Shown piece by piece: positions 1-6,208 of a DNA stretch of 6,770 bases (position 1 is its first letter; every line of letters begins with the position of its first letter). Source of the stretch: an uncultured Lachnospiraceae bacterium. Its GTDB lineage: Bacteria > Bacillota > Clostridia > Lachnospirales > Lachnospiraceae. The notes under the pieces were generated by a model. That model was not told the origin of the DNA. It saw only the letters and a program-made list of their open reading frames with translations, and ran no database searches. The stretch spans positions 1 through 6,770 of the forward strand of contig CALGGL010000201.1 in NCBI GenBank assembly GCA_937915975.1, in the 5' to 3' direction. A program made the position numbers and the translations under genes.

Positions 1-1473
1 AGTGGACAAAAACCCTAAATTAACTGTTTTACGTGATGTGCCGAATAAAAATGAGTTATTCATATCCTTTTTTGTATATAACGCAGCAGCAACCGGAATG
101 GCAAGAATTATAAATTGTGTTCCCAAAACACCGTAATATCCAAGCTTCAGCTGAATCGCTCCACCGATATATATCATGGCAAACATAGTAAGCAGAAGCA
201 CAAGAATCGTATCACCAAGTTCAGGTATTCCGCCCGCCTTTATATTCTTTCTTCTTTCAAAAATCTGAACGCCCGCCGCAGATTCACCGAAAAGAATAGA
301 CTCACTGTTATATATTTTTCCTAAAATCCATATTGCAATTATTCCATACAAAACATTGCTCAACAATACAAGCATGACAGCCTTTGCGGCATATTTAAAC
401 GAAAGCATATCCCTGATTAAAAGACATATATTTGCAACAGGAATAAGTGCAGCTTTATCATCAAGCTTGACATTTGGAATAAATGCAATAAAAGAAGCAA
501 ACATAACCGCAAGCGATAACGGAGTAATGTAATTATTTGCCTCCTTATAGGTTTTTGCAAATGCGGTAACGCACATCGTTATTGCACTTATAAATATAGC
601 AAACGCAAATATGCATAGAATACATATAAGGATGGCAGGTATAAATTTACTGATATCGATTACTCCGGTCGTATTGGTATACGAGCTTGCCATATTGTAC
701 ATATATATACCGACACCCGAAAGCGAGATAATATTAAGAAGTGCCGAAAAAATACCGATTGCCGCAACCACGAGAAACTTACTTACTATAATTTCACTGT
801 TGGTCACAGGAAGTGTAAGAAGAGTTTCCAGCGTTCCTCTTTCTCTTTCTCCCGCCGTTGTATCGATTGCAGGATACATGGTTCCCATAAGGAGACTTAC
901 CACCAGCATAAACGGTAAAACACTTGACAGAAGACTTCCTGCAGCTTCCTCATTTGTTGACGTATCCTTAAACGATATCTCTATAGGCTTAAGAATTTCA
1001 TCTGAATCCAGACCTGCCATAGCAAGCTTTTCATTTGTAAGTTCCGTGGAATAGTCGGAAAGCATATCGGAAACCTTTCCGGCAGCATAGTTTGAATTTG
1101 TTACCGACGACAGATAATATATCTCATATATATCCTTACCTTCCTCGTTACTTATCTTAATATAAACATCTATATCTTCATTAACAAGTGCCTCGTCCGG
1201 ATCGGAAACATCAACTATCTTAAGTGAATAATCCGAAAACTTATTTTTTGCAACAAACCTTGCACTCACTTCATCATCATAAGAATCAACAGCCGCAATG
1301 TATGTTCTTTCTGTCATTTGTGTGGTTACCCTGCTCATAACCTGTAGACTTAATACTATTAAAAGAGGGTACAGAATAATCGGTACAATAACCATCATTA
1401 TTACTGTTTTTTTATCTCTTAAAACATCCAAAAGCTCTTTCTTAAAAAGACTTTTTATATTTCTGATATTCAT
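1..1473 (-). CDS. NatB-like ABC-2 permease, probably fused to a CPBP intramembrane protease (3' end cut by window)
   Basis: The frame is open from the ATG at 1473 to the window edge: 491 codons, no stop. The start has an excellent AGAGGAGG site seven bases upstream, and its ATG overlaps the stop of the ATPase gene. The N-terminus (MNIRNIKSLFKKELLDVLRDKKT) is typical of NatB-type ABC-2 permeases: a basic helix, then a membrane segment at about 24-45. An extracytoplasmic domain (about 48-180) follows, then a membrane segment and the conserved cytoplasmic stretch with ERERGTLETLL (209-219). Hydrophobic segments lie near 181-200, 228-256, 277-305, 316-333 and 365-384. After this complete permease unit the chain continues with FERRKNIKAGGIPELGD (405-421) and new hydrophobic segments near 422-440 and 449-466. 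That is the pattern I know from ABC permease/CPBP-protease fusions. The protease motifs (EExxxR, FxxxH) would lie beyond the edge, so the fusion is inferred. The partner is the NatA-like ATPase just upstream; the substrate is unknown. Confidence 0.88.
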   Translation of the reverse strand, partial: MNIRNIKSLFKKELLDVLRDKKTVIMMVIVPIILYPLLIVLSLQVMSRVTTQMTERTYIAAVDSYDDEVSARFVAKNKFSDYSLKIVDVSDPDEALVNEDIDVYIKISNEEGKDIYEIYYLSSVTNSNYAAGKVSDMLSDYSTELTNEKLAMAGLDSDEILKPIEISFKDTSTNEEAAGSLLSSVLPFMLVVSLLMGTMYPAIDTTAGERERGTLETLLTLPVTNSEIIVSKFLVVAAIGIFSALLNIISLSGVGIYMYNMASSYTNTTGVIDISKFIPAILICILCIFAFAIFISAITMCVTAFAKTYKEANNYITPLSLAVMFASFIAFIPNVKLDDKAALIPVANICLLIRDMLSFKYAAKAVMLVLLSNVLYGIIAIWILGKIYNSESILFGESAAGVQIFERRKNIKAGGIPELGDTILVLLLTMFAMIYIGGAIQLKLGYYGVLGTQFIILAIPVAAALYTKKDMNNSFLFGTSRKTVNLGFLST

Positions 1474-2231
1474 ACCCAGTCCTCCTCTCTTCCGACAAGA
1501 TTACCGAATACCTCTCTCAGATTATCGGAGCCGCCTTCATTCTTAAGCTCATCAACCGTTCCCTCAGCAACTATCTTTCCTTTATTTATTATAATTATTC
1601 TGTCGCAGAGCTTCTCTGCCTCCTCCATATAGTGAGTGGAATAAAGAACAGCCTTACCGGCTTCTTTTTCTTTAAGCATAAAATCCACAATTGCATTACT
1701 GCTTAAAATATCAAGGCCGAGTGTAGGCTCATCAAATATATAAAGCATAGGGTTATGAATTATACACCTTGATATGGAAGCTCTTTGTGTCTGACCTGTA
1801 GATAGCTTTTCAATTCTGTTATCGATAAAGCTGTCCATATTAAGTACATCGGATACCATATCAATTCTTTTTTTAATATCCGAAGTCTCCATACCATATA
1901 TATTTCCTGCCATAGTAAGAAGCTCTCTTGTGCTTAATCTTCCGTAAAGCTTCGTATTCCCCGACAGATAACCTATACTTTTCTTTATATCCTTTTCACT
2001 CTTAACTATTTCCTTACCCGAATATATCTTCACTTCTCCTGATGTAGGCTTCATAAGACATCCGAGCATACGAAGCAAAGTCGTTTTTCCGGCACCGTTA
2101 GGTCCGATTATACCTACAATTTCACCGAGATTAACTTTAAGCGATATATCGTTCACAGCATTAAAGCTTGTCTTAACATTATGCTTTTCATTTCTGACAA
2201 AGGTTTTTATAAGATTATTTGCTTCAAGCAT
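1470..2231 (-). CDS. NatA-like ABC transporter ATP-binding protein
   Basis: This cytoplasmic ATPase should power the overlapping permease. I prefer the ATG at 2231 (253 residues). It has AGGAGAG five bases upstream, whereas the in-frame ATG at 2246 (258 residues) has no ribosome binding site and itself overlaps that Shine-Dalgarno sequence. In the 258-residue numbering the nucleotide-binding motifs are Walker A GPNGAGKTT (48-56), signature LSTGQ (148-152), Walker B LYIFDEP with catalytic Glu173, D-loop GLD (177-179) and switch His205. The C-terminal part carries the usual KGKIVAEGTVDELK segment. The Q-loop glutamine is absent: in IGYLSGNTKLYGRL the aligned residue is Gly96. I believe NatA-type ATPases often diverge here, so this does not by itself imply inactivity. 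The gene begins 21 bases after the hydrolase-methyltransferase stop, and its TGA overlaps the permease ATG as ATGA, so the two subunits are probably translationally coupled. Family assignment is firm; the exported substrate is not known. Confidence 0.95.
   Translation of the reverse strand: MLEANNLIKTFVRNEKHNVKTSFNAVNDISLKVNLGEIVGIIGPNGAGKTTLLRMLGCLMKPTSGEVKIYSGKEIVKSEKDIKKSIGYLSGNTKLYGRLSTRELLTMAGNIYGMETSDIKKRIDMVSDVLNMDSFIDNRIEKLSTGQTQRASISRCIIHNPMLYIFDEPTLGLDILSSNAIVDFMLKEKEAGKAVLYSTHYMEEAEKLCDRIIIINKGKIVAEGTVDELKNEGGSDNLREVFGNLVGREEDWV
1481..1488 (-). promoter_or_regulatory. Strong Shine-Dalgarno for the permease, inside the ATPase C-terminus
   Basis: AGAGGAGG on the minus strand lies seven bases before the ATG at 1473, within the last codons of the ATPase gene (…GREEDWV). 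Together with the ATGA stop/start overlap it fixes the permease start and supports coupled translation of the two transporter subunits. Confidence 0.85.
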
Positions 2232-2236
2232 CAAAA

Positions 2237-2243
2237 CTCTCCT
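2237..2243 (-). promoter_or_regulatory. Shine-Dalgarno that decides the ATPase start
   Basis: AGGAGAG on the minus strand is five bases before the ATG at 2231. The alternative upstream ATG (2246-2244) abuts this sequence and has only AT-rich sequence ahead of it, so the longer reading is unlikely. Confidence 0.75.
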
Positions 2244-2252
2244 CATTTATGC

Positions 2253-3959
2253 TTATATATTGGTTACATATGCCTCGCTTCCAAGCTTCACGTGTATTAT
2301 CTTATGATTATATGTGGTTTTGTTATATCTTACCTTAAAAACAGTTCCGGGCTTAAGCTTTATATCCTTTGAAAGATACTTCATAACAGGCTCTTCATCC
2401 ATAACCTTGTAATCAGATCTCCATCCGTTAAAAAGCTTAAATGCATCATCAACATAAAATCTTCTTTTCTTTTTTATGAATATGGTATTTTTGAACAGGA
2501 AATTTATAAAGTTCGTTGCACCTGAAGTAGATGCCGCAAATACCAGCTCGGAGTTTGGAAACCTGTCCGCAATCTTGCCGACAAGCTCACATACATCATT
2601 TTTTCTTAAGTACGACAGTGTATCATTGCAGACAAACATAATTCCCTGATTCCGCTTGCAGGATATCTCATCTATCCAGGAAAAATCAAGAATGGTTCTT
2701 CCGATTGTCTTTTCTCTCTTACGTTCACCGTACATTGCACGTCTTACCGACATAATGTTGTGTGTGTCCACACTGTACCATTGAATTCTTCCGTTATCCA
2801 CCCTTCCGAACATATTATCAAGGCCACAGCCAAGATTTACAATCGTGCATTTCGGAAATTTCATTATATACTGCTTAACCTTTGCATCACAGGCTGCGGC
2901 AGTGGTTGCAAGTATAAGATCTCTGTATTCGCTTAAATGTGTATTTATTTTTGAATAATCAAATTTATGATCATATATGAACTTTGCAGCCCATTCATCT
3001 TTAATTATATCCGGATATCTCTTTGACCAATCGGAAAGAAGCTTAACAGGATAAATATCGTTGAGTGAATTATCATATGTCTTTTCTATTACATCAACCA
3101 AATATCCCCATGCATTTTTTTGAACATCACTTTTTTCATATATTATAAAATCATGATATGCATCATCAAACTCGAAAAATCTGACATTTACACCCTGAGT
3201 TTTTGCTTTGTTGTAAAAAGCTCTTGAATAACAATTATACATATCCTCGACACTTGAAAATAAAACAACATCATCACATAAGTCCGTATAATCCTCATAA
3301 TACGGACTTGTATAATCCGTCTTTACAGCATAATCCTTAACCCAATAGTTATTAAGAAAATCCTTTAAAGCCTCGTTAAAATATACCCTTCCGCTTCGAT
3401 CCACGGTATCACTTATTATCTCTTCAAGGGCACGGTCAAAAAATTCTGTATCTATGAGAGGTGACAACATGATTAGCTGGTCAGGCTTTCTAAGTCCTTC
3501 CTTCCACGCAAGCATAGCGATAGAAAGAGCCAATCCCGCCCCTGATGAATCTCCGAGCAGTATGAGTCTTTTAACATCCATACCCATCGCAAAATCGGAA
3601 TAAGCCTTACACAGCATTTTAAAGGTTTCCCTGCAACAATTTTCAGGAGCAAGCGGATACATAGGAACAAAAAGTCCACATCCCGTTTGTAAAGAAAGCT
3701 TAGTAATAAAATCCCATTGTTCATTATCAATATTAAAGCACATAGAACTGCCATACAGATAAACTATATAGGTTTCATTAAAGCCTTCTCTCGGAATCAT
3801 TCTGTAGCTTTTGCATCCCGATTCCAAAAACTCATCTATTTCAAAAAGCTTGTTATATTTATCCAAAACCCTGTCTGCATATTTTTTTCTTTCATTCTGT
3901 ATATAATTCTTTATTCCCTCGGAATCAAGTCTTGTTATGCTTGCAGATATCTTTCTCAT
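2253..3959 (-). CDS. Fused HSL-type alpha/beta hydrolase and LCM/TcmP-type SAM methyltransferase
   Basis: This soluble 568-residue protein has two enzyme domains. Residues about 60-295 are a hormone-sensitive-lipase-type alpha/beta hydrolase: YPLAPE (101-106, family YRLAPE), nucleophile elbow GDSSG with Ser138, probable acid Asp239 (SSVEDM) and base His269 (AYHDF). The usual oxyanion HGG is replaced by YGS (69-71), which is atypical. Residues about 305-568 resemble the LCM/TcmP (COG3315-type) O- or carboxyl-methyltransferases: WAAKFI (323-328), SAM motif I VNLGCGLD (374-381), acidic residue Asp398 in WYSVD, DFSWID (425-430) and a C-terminal beta-rich tail. The start at 3959 follows AGGAG with six-base spacing. 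An in-frame ATG at 4037 would place coding sequence across the promoter and is rejected. It is first in an operon with the ABC genes. Substrates are unknown: the two halves could act on one ester or carboxyl group, in sequence or in opposition. The domain calls come from motifs read by eye. Confidence 0.85.
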   Translation of the reverse strand: MRKISASITRLDSEGIKNYIQNERKKYADRVLDKYNKLFEIDEFLESGCKSYRMIPREGFNETYIVYLYGSSMCFNIDNEQWDFITKLSLQTGCGLFVPMYPLAPENCCRETFKMLCKAYSDFAMGMDVKRLILLGDSSGAGLALSIAMLAWKEGLRKPDQLIMLSPLIDTEFFDRALEEIISDTVDRSGRVYFNEALKDFLNNYWVKDYAVKTDYTSPYYEDYTDLCDDVVLFSSVEDMYNCYSRAFYNKAKTQGVNVRFFEFDDAYHDFIIYEKSDVQKNAWGYLVDVIEKTYDNSLNDIYPVKLLSDWSKRYPDIIKDEWAAKFIYDHKFDYSKINTHLSEYRDLILATTAAACDAKVKQYIMKFPKCTIVNLGCGLDNMFGRVDNGRIQWYSVDTHNIMSVRRAMYGERKREKTIGRTILDFSWIDEISCKRNQGIMFVCNDTLSYLRKNDVCELVGKIADRFPNSELVFAASTSGATNFINFLFKNTIFIKKKRRFYVDDAFKLFNGWRSDYKVMDEEPVMKYLSKDIKLKPGTVFKVRYNKTTYNHKIIHVKLGSEAYVTNI

Positions 3960-3964
3960 TATCC

Positions 3965-3970
3965 ACTCCT
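3965..3970 (-). promoter_or_regulatory. Shine-Dalgarno that decides the hydrolase-methyltransferase start
   Basis: AGGAGT on the minus strand sits just before the ATG at 3959 (GGATA between). The longer in-frame ATG at 4037 has no comparable site and lies inside the upstream terminator and promoter region. Confidence 0.8.
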
Positions 3971-3996
3971 GTTTACGGTTAAACTTTTTTCTTTCG

Positions 3997-4025
3997 ATTA
4001 TACCACGATGCCGCAAGGCAGGCAA
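3997..4025 (-). promoter_or_regulatory. Extended -10 sigma-A-type promoter of the hydrolase-methyltransferase/ABC operon
   Basis: On the minus strand there is a perfect TATAAT at 4002-3997 preceded by TGG (extended -10, TGn). A TTGCCT -35 box (4/6 to TTGACA) is at 4025-4020, giving an ideal 17-base spacer. The start of transcription would be near 3990, leaving a leader of about 30 bases with the AGGAG site. A small TGCC-GCAA-GGCA dyad (4009-4020) falls in the spacer; it is too short to call an operator. The promoter lies immediately downstream of the LCP terminator, so the three-gene operon appears independently transcribed. Confidence 0.75.
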
Positions 4026-4037
4026 ATATTTATGCAC

Positions 4038-4075
4038 AAAAAAGGAACCTTAATAATATTAAGATTCCTTTTTTT
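4038..4075 (-). terminator. Rho-independent terminator of the LCP gene
   Basis: The arms are GGAACCTTAAT (4044-4054) and ATTAAGATTCC (4058-4068), a three-base loop, flanked by A6 on the left and T7 on the right. In the minus-strand transcript the single non-Watson-Crick position becomes a G-U pair and the stem is followed by U6, which fits termination of the LCP gene whose stop is only a few bases upstream. The flanking A/T runs also make it symmetrical, but no plus-strand gene reads into it. Confidence 0.85.
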
Positions 4076-4078
4076 GCA

Positions 4079-5209
4079 TCATTCAAAGCTTTGCGGATTT
4101 ATAATAATCTCCCGGGCTTCGATTCCGGTTTCATTTTTTATTGTCGAGCTTATACTCTGAACTCTGCTTGTAGGAACATATCCCGTTTCATTATACAAAA
4201 ATTCATGTAAAGCTGTAACATTTGCCGATAAATCGGCAGGAACAAGTACAGATCCTTTAGTCTCATGTGTTATCGGTGTATATGCAAACGGAAATCCCAC
4301 TGTATCTCCGAGCTGATATTCAAATACCGCCTTTGCCAAAGCCTTAATCTCATCCTCGGTAAGACTTGTGGCAATCTCAGGAAAAACATCATCGATTATA
4401 CTGTCTATGGTTGCAAGGTCAGATGATTTTGCCTTAACAAACATCTTGGTCAAAACATCTCTTTGTCTTTCCGTTCTTGTGATATCACCCTGATCCGTAC
4501 TTCTTATTCTTGCATATGCTGTTGCCTGGGTACCGTTTAAAAGCAAATCACCTGTAGCAAACACTCCATCCGAATATATACCTGTTACAGCAATTTGTTC
4601 GGATATTGCAAGATTAAGAACCGGCAATTCGTTCTCCTCAACATGAACCGTTATTCCTCCGAGGTCATCAATCGCCTTGGTTAAGCCTAAGAAATTAACC
4701 GTTACAAAATCAGTTATCTGCAAATCAAGATTGGCATTGAGTGTCTTTATCGCAAGCTGCGGACCTCCGTAGGAATACGCCGCATTTACCTTGGCAGTAA
4801 GTCCCGAATCATTTTCTATCTCCAAAAGTGTATCTCTGTAAACCGATACTATCTTAACTTCCTTAGTTTCGTTATTGATACTTGCTATCATAATTGAATC
4901 ACTTCTGGTGCCCTGACCGAGATTTGATACATCTCTTGAATCAATACCGAAAAGAGCTATTGTTTTATATTTTTCCTGAATGGAAGTATCAAGCTCATCG
5001 TTTATCGCAAGGTCACTTTCATCGATTTCAACCTTATTGATTTTTGCGATTTTGGAATCCACATAAAAAAGAACATATCCGACTATCATTAAGCCGAGTA
5101 TTATCAGCTCGGCAAATAACGCCAGAACCCATTTTAAATTCGAACCTTTCTTTTTATTTGTATTTTTTCCTTTATTTGATTTGCTTTCCGATTTATTTTT
5201 ATTACTCAT
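4079..5209 (-). CDS. LytR-CpsA-Psr (LCP) family cell-wall glycopolymer ligase
   Basis: LCP proteins work outside the membrane, transferring undecaprenyl-pyrophosphate-linked glycopolymers (teichoic acid-like or capsular) to peptidoglycan. The 376-residue protein has a Lys/Asn/Ser-rich cytoplasmic tail (1-26), one membrane segment (about 27-50) and then the LCP domain (about 80-260). Family motifs are visible: LFGIDSRD (86-93), GTRSDSIMI (100-108) with Arg102 and Asp104, SVYRDT (122-127) with Arg125 and Asp126, and ARIRSTDQGDITRTERQRDVL (233-253) with its conserved Arg and Asp residues. Family-typical active-site residues therefore appear intact. A predicted external C-terminal tail (about 265-376) has no motif I recognise. 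The start at 5209 has GAGG seven bases upstream. The gene is alone in its unit, with its own promoter and terminator, and is divergent from a glycosyltransferase, which fits a wall-polymer role. The specific polymer cannot be told. Confidence 0.93.
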   Translation of the reverse strand: MSNKNKSESKSNKGKNTNKKKGSNLKWVLALFAELIILGLMIVGYVLFYVDSKIAKINKVEIDESDLAINDELDTSIQEKYKTIALFGIDSRDVSNLGQGTRSDSIMIASINNETKEVKIVSVYRDTLLEIENDSGLTAKVNAAYSYGGPQLAIKTLNANLDLQITDFVTVNFLGLTKAIDDLGGITVHVEENELPVLNLAISEQIAVTGIYSDGVFATGDLLLNGTQATAYARIRSTDQGDITRTERQRDVLTKMFVKAKSSDLATIDSIIDDVFPEIATSLTEDEIKALAKAVFEYQLGDTVGFPFAYTPITHETKGSVLVPADLSANVTALHEFLYNETGYVPTSRVQSISSTIKNETGIEAREIIINPQSFE

Positions 5210-5256
5210 AATTCAACCTCATTTGTTAAATGGATTTTATCTGTACTATCTGATAT

Positions 5257-5285
5257 ATGATACATTATTCCATAAAAAAATACAA
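5257..5285 (-). promoter_or_regulatory. Candidate promoter of the LCP gene
   Basis: On the minus strand TTGTAT (5285-5280) and TATCAT (5262-5257, 5/6 to TATAAT) are separated by 17 bases. Transcription would begin near 5250, about 40 bases before the LCP ATG. The -35 is weak (3/6), and the AT-rich region offers other weak -10-like hexamers, so this is the best candidate rather than a certain site. Confidence 0.5.
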
Positions 5286-5291
5286 CATTAA

Positions 5292-5320
5292 TTGTAATTA
5301 TTTTTCTACTGTGCTATACT
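5292..5320 (+). promoter_or_regulatory. Candidate extended -10 promoter of the glycosyltransferase gene
   Basis: TTGTAA (5292-5297, 4/6) and TATACT (5315-5320, 5/6), preceded by TGC as an extended -10, have exactly 17 bases between them. Transcription would start near 5327, some 23 bases before the ATG. The only ribosome binding site is a GGTGG-like sequence (5338-5342) seven bases before the start. The -35 lies back to back with that of the LCP promoter, in a TACAA-N6-TTGTA inverted repeat (5281-5296). Confidence 0.6.
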
Positions 5321-5349
5321 ACTAACGATAAAAATTTGGTGGTAATATT

Positions 5350-6126
5350 ATGGATACTGGTAATGTTTTGGAATTTTATAAAAGTGATAATCTGAATGAA
5401 ACAGAAAAAAAGAACTGTCTTTGCGTGATAATGCCGGCATACAATGAAGGTATGCACATTCGCGAAAACATCTTAAAAGCGTCAGAAATAATATCGGGCT
5501 TTGTTCATAACTACAGAATAATAGTTGTGAATGACGGAAGTTCCGACAATACTTTTGAAGAAATATCATCGGCGGCAAAGGCGGATTCGAAAATTTCATT
5601 TATAAGCTACAAACCCAATCAGGGAAAGGGAAAGGCTATTACAAACGGAGTAAAATATGCCAATGCAGACTATATCGCATTTCTTGATTCCGATCTCGAG
5701 CTTAATCCTATAATGCTTAAAGGATTTTTAAGAGCCATGAAAAGCGAAAATGCCGATATCGTTATAGGCTCAAAGCTTCATAAGGATTCCAAGCTTGAAT
5801 ATCCTCTAATGAGAAGAATAATGAGCATAGGCTATTACCTTGTTCTTAAGCTGATGTTCAGACTCGATATAAAGGATACCCAAACGGGAATAAAGCTCTT
5901 TAAAGGCTCTGTCATAAAGACACTTACAGAAGATATGATAACCGATGGCTATGCTTACGATATAGAAATACTTGCCAAGGCAAACAAGGCAGGCTGCAAA
6001 ATTATAGAAATGCCGATTGAACTTAAATTCAAACGTGAGCGAAAGGAAAAATCCCGTATATCGCTAAAAACAAGCATTAAGGTTTTTAAAGATACAATTA
6101 AAATTAAAAAAGCGTTGAACAATTAA
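5350..6126 (+). CDS. Family 2 glycosyltransferase, Alg5/DPM1-like (polyprenyl-phosphate sugar transferase type)
   Basis: This 258-residue protein is a complete GT-A domain. Visible motifs are VIMPAYNEG (26-34), VVNDGSSDNT (59-68) for nucleotide-sugar binding, NQGKGKAITNG (90-100), the metal-binding DSD at 113-115 (FLDSDLE), GSK (140-142), DTQTGIKLF (176-184) and YAYDIEIL (201-208). The last two are characteristic of the dolichyl-phosphate glucose/mannose synthase group, whose bacterial members move a sugar from a nucleotide donor to undecaprenyl phosphate at the inner face of the membrane. There is no C-terminal membrane domain, and the tail is very basic (about 225-255), which could aid membrane association. 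No GtrA-type flippase is adjacent. The gene is monocistronic with its own promoter and a downstream hairpin. Divergence from an LCP ligase suggests sugar supply for a wall or envelope glycopolymer; that link and the sugar are inferred. Confidence 0.92.
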   Translation: MDTGNVLEFYKSDNLNETEKKNCLCVIMPAYNEGMHIRENILKASEIISGFVHNYRIIVVNDGSSDNTFEEISSAAKADSKISFISYKPNQGKGKAITNGVKYANADYIAFLDSDLELNPIMLKGFLRAMKSENADIVIGSKLHKDSKLEYPLMRRIMSIGYYLVLKLMFRLDIKDTQTGIKLFKGSVIKTLTEDMITDGYAYDIEILAKANKAGCKIIEMPIELKFKRERKEKSRISLKTSIKVFKDTIKIKKALNN

Positions 6127-6154
6127 TTCTTAAAGATTGACATGGAGCAAACAC

Positions 6155-6190
6155 AAAAAGGGCAACAGTAAATTAATACTGCTGCCCTTT
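6155..6190. terminator. Bidirectional hairpin terminator shared by convergent genes
   Basis: AAAGGGCAACAGTA (6157-6170) and TACTGCTGCCCTTT (6177-6190) form a 14-base stem with one irregular pair around an AATTAA loop. In the minus-strand RNA the irregular pair is G-U and the stem is followed by U5, so it is best suited to end the GGGtGRT gene (stop at 6209). On the plus strand the stem ends in UUU and is followed by AT-rich sequence, so it probably also ends the glycosyltransferase transcript. Confidence 0.85.
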
Positions 6191-6208
6191 GTTAATTAAT
6201 TATTATAT

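Noticed and set aside
611..1054. A 147-codon plus-strand open frame.
   Set aside because: It lies opposite the permease gene, has no good ribosome binding site and shows no recognisable motif; it is a shadow of the minus-strand coding sequence.
4009..4020. TGCCGCAAGGCA dyad in the spacer of the operon promoter, a possible operator.
   Set aside because: Four-base arms are too short to separate from chance, and no second copy was found near other promoters in the window.
3960..4037. A 26-residue N-terminal extension of the hydrolase-methyltransferase starting at an ATG at 4037.
   Set aside because: It would run across the TATAAT/-35 promoter, has no ribosome binding site and starts at the edge of the LCP terminator; the ATG at 3959 has AGGAG.
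3717..4160. A 147-codon plus-strand open frame spanning the operon promoter and LCP terminator.
   Set aside because: It overlaps two convincing minus-strand genes and the regulatory gap between them, and its hydrophobic sequence is what antisense reading of AT-rich genes gives.
142..5796. The palindrome AAGCTT occurs at least 14 times, several-fold more than base composition predicts.
   Set aside because: Nearly every copy is an in-frame AAG-CTT codon pair (Lys-Leu) in the genes on either strand, so codon preference explains it without a regulatory or uptake-signal role.
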